From JACCZX01 sp963786295 (GTDB lineage: Bacteria > Pseudomonadota > Gammaproteobacteria > Burkholderiales > Burkholderiaceae_F), in the NCBI GenBank assembly GCA_963786295.1, contig CAWAYV010000011.1:95406-159405 (forward strand): a stretch of 64,000 nt of DNA. Reading direction: 5' to 3'. The notes under the pieces were generated by a model that ran no database searches, was not told the DNA's origin, and saw nothing but the letters and a program-made list of their open reading frames with translations. The position numbers were made by a program, and so were the translations under genes. Of the stretch, positions 62,296 to 64,000 are shown piece by piece. The number at the start of each line of letters is the position of its first letter. Within the stretch, counting starts at the first letter, position 1.

Positions 62296-62911
62296 AGCGG
62301 CGTTTCACCGGAGGAACTAAAGCGCGCACTAGATGCTGATTCGCGCGCTGCTGCGAGAGGCGCACCAGCTCTTCCCACAGGTCCTGGCTTGGCTTCTGCA
62401 GCGCGAGGTGCGCGTCGGGCGGGAGCACGTACCACGCGCCGCGCTCGATCTCGGCGCGCAGTTCACCGCGCTGCCAGACGACCAGGCCGGCGACGAAGCG
62501 CGCGTGGTCCGATTCGGTGCGCATGATGCGATCGACCGTCTCCTCGTCGACCGCGACATAGAGGCCCGGCATGAGCTCGAAGGACTGGCCACTCGGGCTC
62601 TCCTTGCGCTCGACGAGCGCGAAGATCACCTGCGGGCTGAGCGGCCCGCCGAGGTAGACGGGATCGACTACCTTCCGGGAAGGACCGTCCTCCGGGAAGA
62701 GCTGACCCAGGGTCACGTTGGTCGGGCGGTTGACGATGAACCCGGCGTGCTGGTCGCCGCCCACCGGCGTGACCACGAGGATGGTCGAGCCGTATAGCTG
62801 GTCGACCAGCTCCGGCTTCGCCACAAGGATCATCGACTTCGAAAGGTCCACGGCCTGTGCGGCGGTCGCCGCCACGGCCAGCACTGCAAAGAGAAGCCTT
62901 CTCAGTTTCAT
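62195..62911 (-). CDS. Secreted YqgE/AlgH-family protein, end uncertain
   Basis: 238 residues as read. A signal peptide (LLFAVLAVAATAAQA) is unusual, since classic YqgE is cytoplasmic. The domain reads GSTILVVTPVGGDQHAGFIV, NRPTNVTLGQLFPED, YLGGPLSPQVIFALV, and RFVAGLVVWQRGELRAEIERG. Beyond about residue 195 the text becomes basic and overlaps the YiiX-like start; in the +1 frame a TAG occurs at about 62329-62331, which would end the gene cleanly before 62295. Confidence 0.82.
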   Translation of the reverse strand: MKLRRLLFAVLAVAATAAQAVDLSKSMILVAKPELVDQLYGSTILVVTPVGGDQHAGFIVNRPTNVTLGQLFPEDGPSRKVVDPVYLGGPLSPQVIFALVERKESPSGQSFELMPGLYVAVDEETVDRIMRTESDHARFVAGLVVWQRGELRAEIERGAWYVLPPDAHLALQKPSQDLWEELVRLSQQRANQHLVRALVPPVKRRYVNRIAAIPPRCTPHRRLGALPRRAGQPPCGER

Positions 62912-62942
62912 CGTAGCCTCCTGGGTTCAAGAAACGGGCGGA

Positions 62943-63228
62943 TCAGTGCACCGCGCGCGCGAACGTGCGCCCGCGCATCAGCTGCACCGCGTCGGGACGC
63001 TCGTCGGCGAGTTCGACGAGCGACTGCATCACTTCCTCGTACAGATCCCGGCCCGGCGGTGTAGCCCGGCCAGGTGAAGATCGACAGCTCGGCCACCTCG
63101 AGGTCGGGCCGCAGCCAGAAGCCGGACAGCATCGGCAGGCGCTGGAATAGTTCGTCCATGTGCCGGGTGACGATCGCCTCGGTGTGCTGGCGACGCGCTT
63201 CGTTCATGCGTTGCTCGGAAATCTTCAT
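62943..63228 (-). CDS. Small conserved-looking protein, frame broken once
   Basis: From ATG 63228: KISEQRMNEARRQHTEAIVT, LFQRLPMLSGFWLRPDLEVA, then WPGYTAG. At the CCC run 63052-63054 (GGG on minus) one base too many shifts the frame; removing it gives RDLYEEVMQSLVELADERPD and an end at 62943, 94 residues in all. No family recognised. No signal peptide. It lies between the winged-helix regulator and the AlgH-like gene on the same strand. Confidence 0.6.
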
Positions 63229-63244
63229 GGGAGCTCCCTTGGCG

Positions 63245-63757
63245 CTAGGAATGGTGGAGGACAGGCCGCTCACGCTCCAGCGTGGCAGCGATCGCGCGGA
63301 TGAGGTCGGCGAGCGCGGCATCGCCGTGGCACAGTGCAGTGAGCGCCGCCAGAGCGGGGTGGCCTGGACCGCCCGAGTTGTTCCGCTCTACGGCAGTCGC
63401 GCTTTGCGTAGGCAAGGTGATCGCAGCGGCGATAAAGCGATAGCCACGACGCGATACCGTCTCGATGTAGCGCGGCTGCTTCGGGTCATCGCCAAGCGCT
63501 GCCCGTACTTCACTGATTGCCGACTTGAGCACCGACTCCGTGACGAACCGATGGCCCCAGACGGCGTCGAGCAACTCGTTCTTCGTCACCAGCTTGGCGG
63601 GCCTGCGCGTCAGTGCGCAGAGCACGGCGAACGGCTTCGGCGCAAGTGGTACGGGTTCGCCAGCACGCGCCAGCCTTGCATCGGCTTCGTCGAGCTCGAA
63701 GCAGTCGAAGCGCAGGCGCGCGGCGAACGCATCGGATTTCAACTCGGGACTAGGCAT
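63245..63757 (-). CDS. Short winged-helix (OmpR/CadC-type) transcriptional regulator
   Basis: 170 residues from ATG 63757, with GGAG seven bases upstream. The Trans_reg_C winged helix spans about 12-110: FELDEADARLARAGEPVPLA, PKPFAVLCALTRRPAKLVTK, VWGHRFVTESVLKSAISEVR, YIETVSRRGYRFIAA. Unlike CadC it has no membrane helix, and unlike OmpR no receiver; only about 60 further residues remain (GDAALADLIRAIAATLERER). It resembles the DNA-binding end of larger ATPase-TPR regulators cut short. First gene of the leftward cluster ending with azoR. Confidence 0.87.
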   Translation of the reverse strand: MPSPELKSDAFAARLRFDCFELDEADARLARAGEPVPLAPKPFAVLCALTRRPAKLVTKNELLDAVWGHRFVTESVLKSAISEVRAALGDDPKQPRYIETVSRRGYRFIAAAITLPTQSATAVERNNSGGPGHPALAALTALCHGDAALADLIRAIAATLERERPVLHHS

Positions 63758-64000
63758 CGCTCGCTCCATTGATATGGATGAGAAAGGCCTCGCCACACCG
63801 GGAACTCTCTTCGGAGTAGGAGAGGGGGAGGAGGTAGAAAAGTCCCCGGACTGCAGTGGCGAGGTCGTAAAGGTCATGGTGCGAAGCGTAGGCACCTGCC
63901 GCTCGCCCGACTATTGAGCCGAGGTACAACCTTAATGTGCGCAGCGTCTGGAACGCTGGCCTACAGCATCACTGGCTAAGACCTAGGTATAGGATCGCTT
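63758..64000. other. Upstream region of the winged-helix regulator
   Basis: 243 bp to the end of the window. No gene was recognised on either strand; open frames here are antisense extensions. No full copy of the shared 37-bp motif is seen, so direct autoregulation by that motif is not supported within this stretch. Confidence 0.45.

Noticed and set aside
1..64000. CRISPR array, prophage or transposase
   Set aside because: No regularly spaced short repeats, no phage structural genes and no transposase motifs were found on either strand.

Overview
The window is a GC-rich proteobacterial chromosome segment whose gene order (aroK-aroB-dgt-gltBD, mlaFEDACB-yadGH-bolA-murA-hisGDCBHAFIE-HIT-tatABC, degQ-mscL, petABC-sspAB, ubiX, grxD, prmC-prfA-hemA) is that of the Betaproteobacteria, most like Burkholderiales. 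The short HisG, the Mla operon running into murA and his, and the bc1-sspAB linkage all fit. No ribosomal RNA, CRISPR array, transposase or integrase gene was seen.

Layout. 1-9.4 kb: shikimate genes, a dNTPase and glutamate synthase, all on plus. 9.5-15.5 kb: retrograde phospholipid transport (Mla), a YadG/YadH-type ABC exporter and a BolA protein. 15.7-25.2 kb: murA and the histidine operon, interrupted by a reversed thioredoxin-fold gene and by a structured inverted-repeat element between hisF and hisI. 25.2-33.6 kb: Tat translocase, a Sel1 protein, DegQ protease, MscL, the cytochrome bc1 complex, SspA/SspB and tRNA-Thr. 33.6-41.9 kb: cold-shock protein, a Crp-type regulator and a diguanylate cyclase that share a palindromic site, then VOC protein, UbiX, glutaredoxin, PrmC, RF1 and HemA. 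41.9-50.5 kb: a lipoprotein/deacylase/HutG-like operon headed by a dead oligopeptide-transporter ATPase fragment, and a 1594-residue CheB-CheR-PAS-GAF-PAS-PAS histidine kinase with its response regulator. 50.5-52.6 kb: two toxin-antitoxin pairs flanked by direct repeats that carry 3' pieces of tRNA-Phe. 52.6-64 kb: accessory leftward genes: Sel1 protein, an outer-membrane DUF3187-like protein, small envelope proteins, a second MCE lipid-transport system, AzoR, a YiiX-like hydrolase, an AlgH/YqgE protein, and a short winged-helix regulator.

Two window-wide observations matter most. First, at least eleven reading-frame breaks in conserved genes (gltB twice, hisH, hisA start, hisF, tatC twice, petB, a lipoprotein twice, a small DUF gene) can each be repaired by removing exactly one base; none needs an added base. 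This looks like insertion-biased sequencing error, and it also casts doubt on two apparent gene fusions and one long overlap. Second, four leftward accessory genes share a 37-bp upstream motif built of three 11-bp units, the geometry bound by OmpR/PhoB-type winged-helix proteins; a winged-helix regulator lies in the same cluster. This is the best candidate here for an undescribed regulon.
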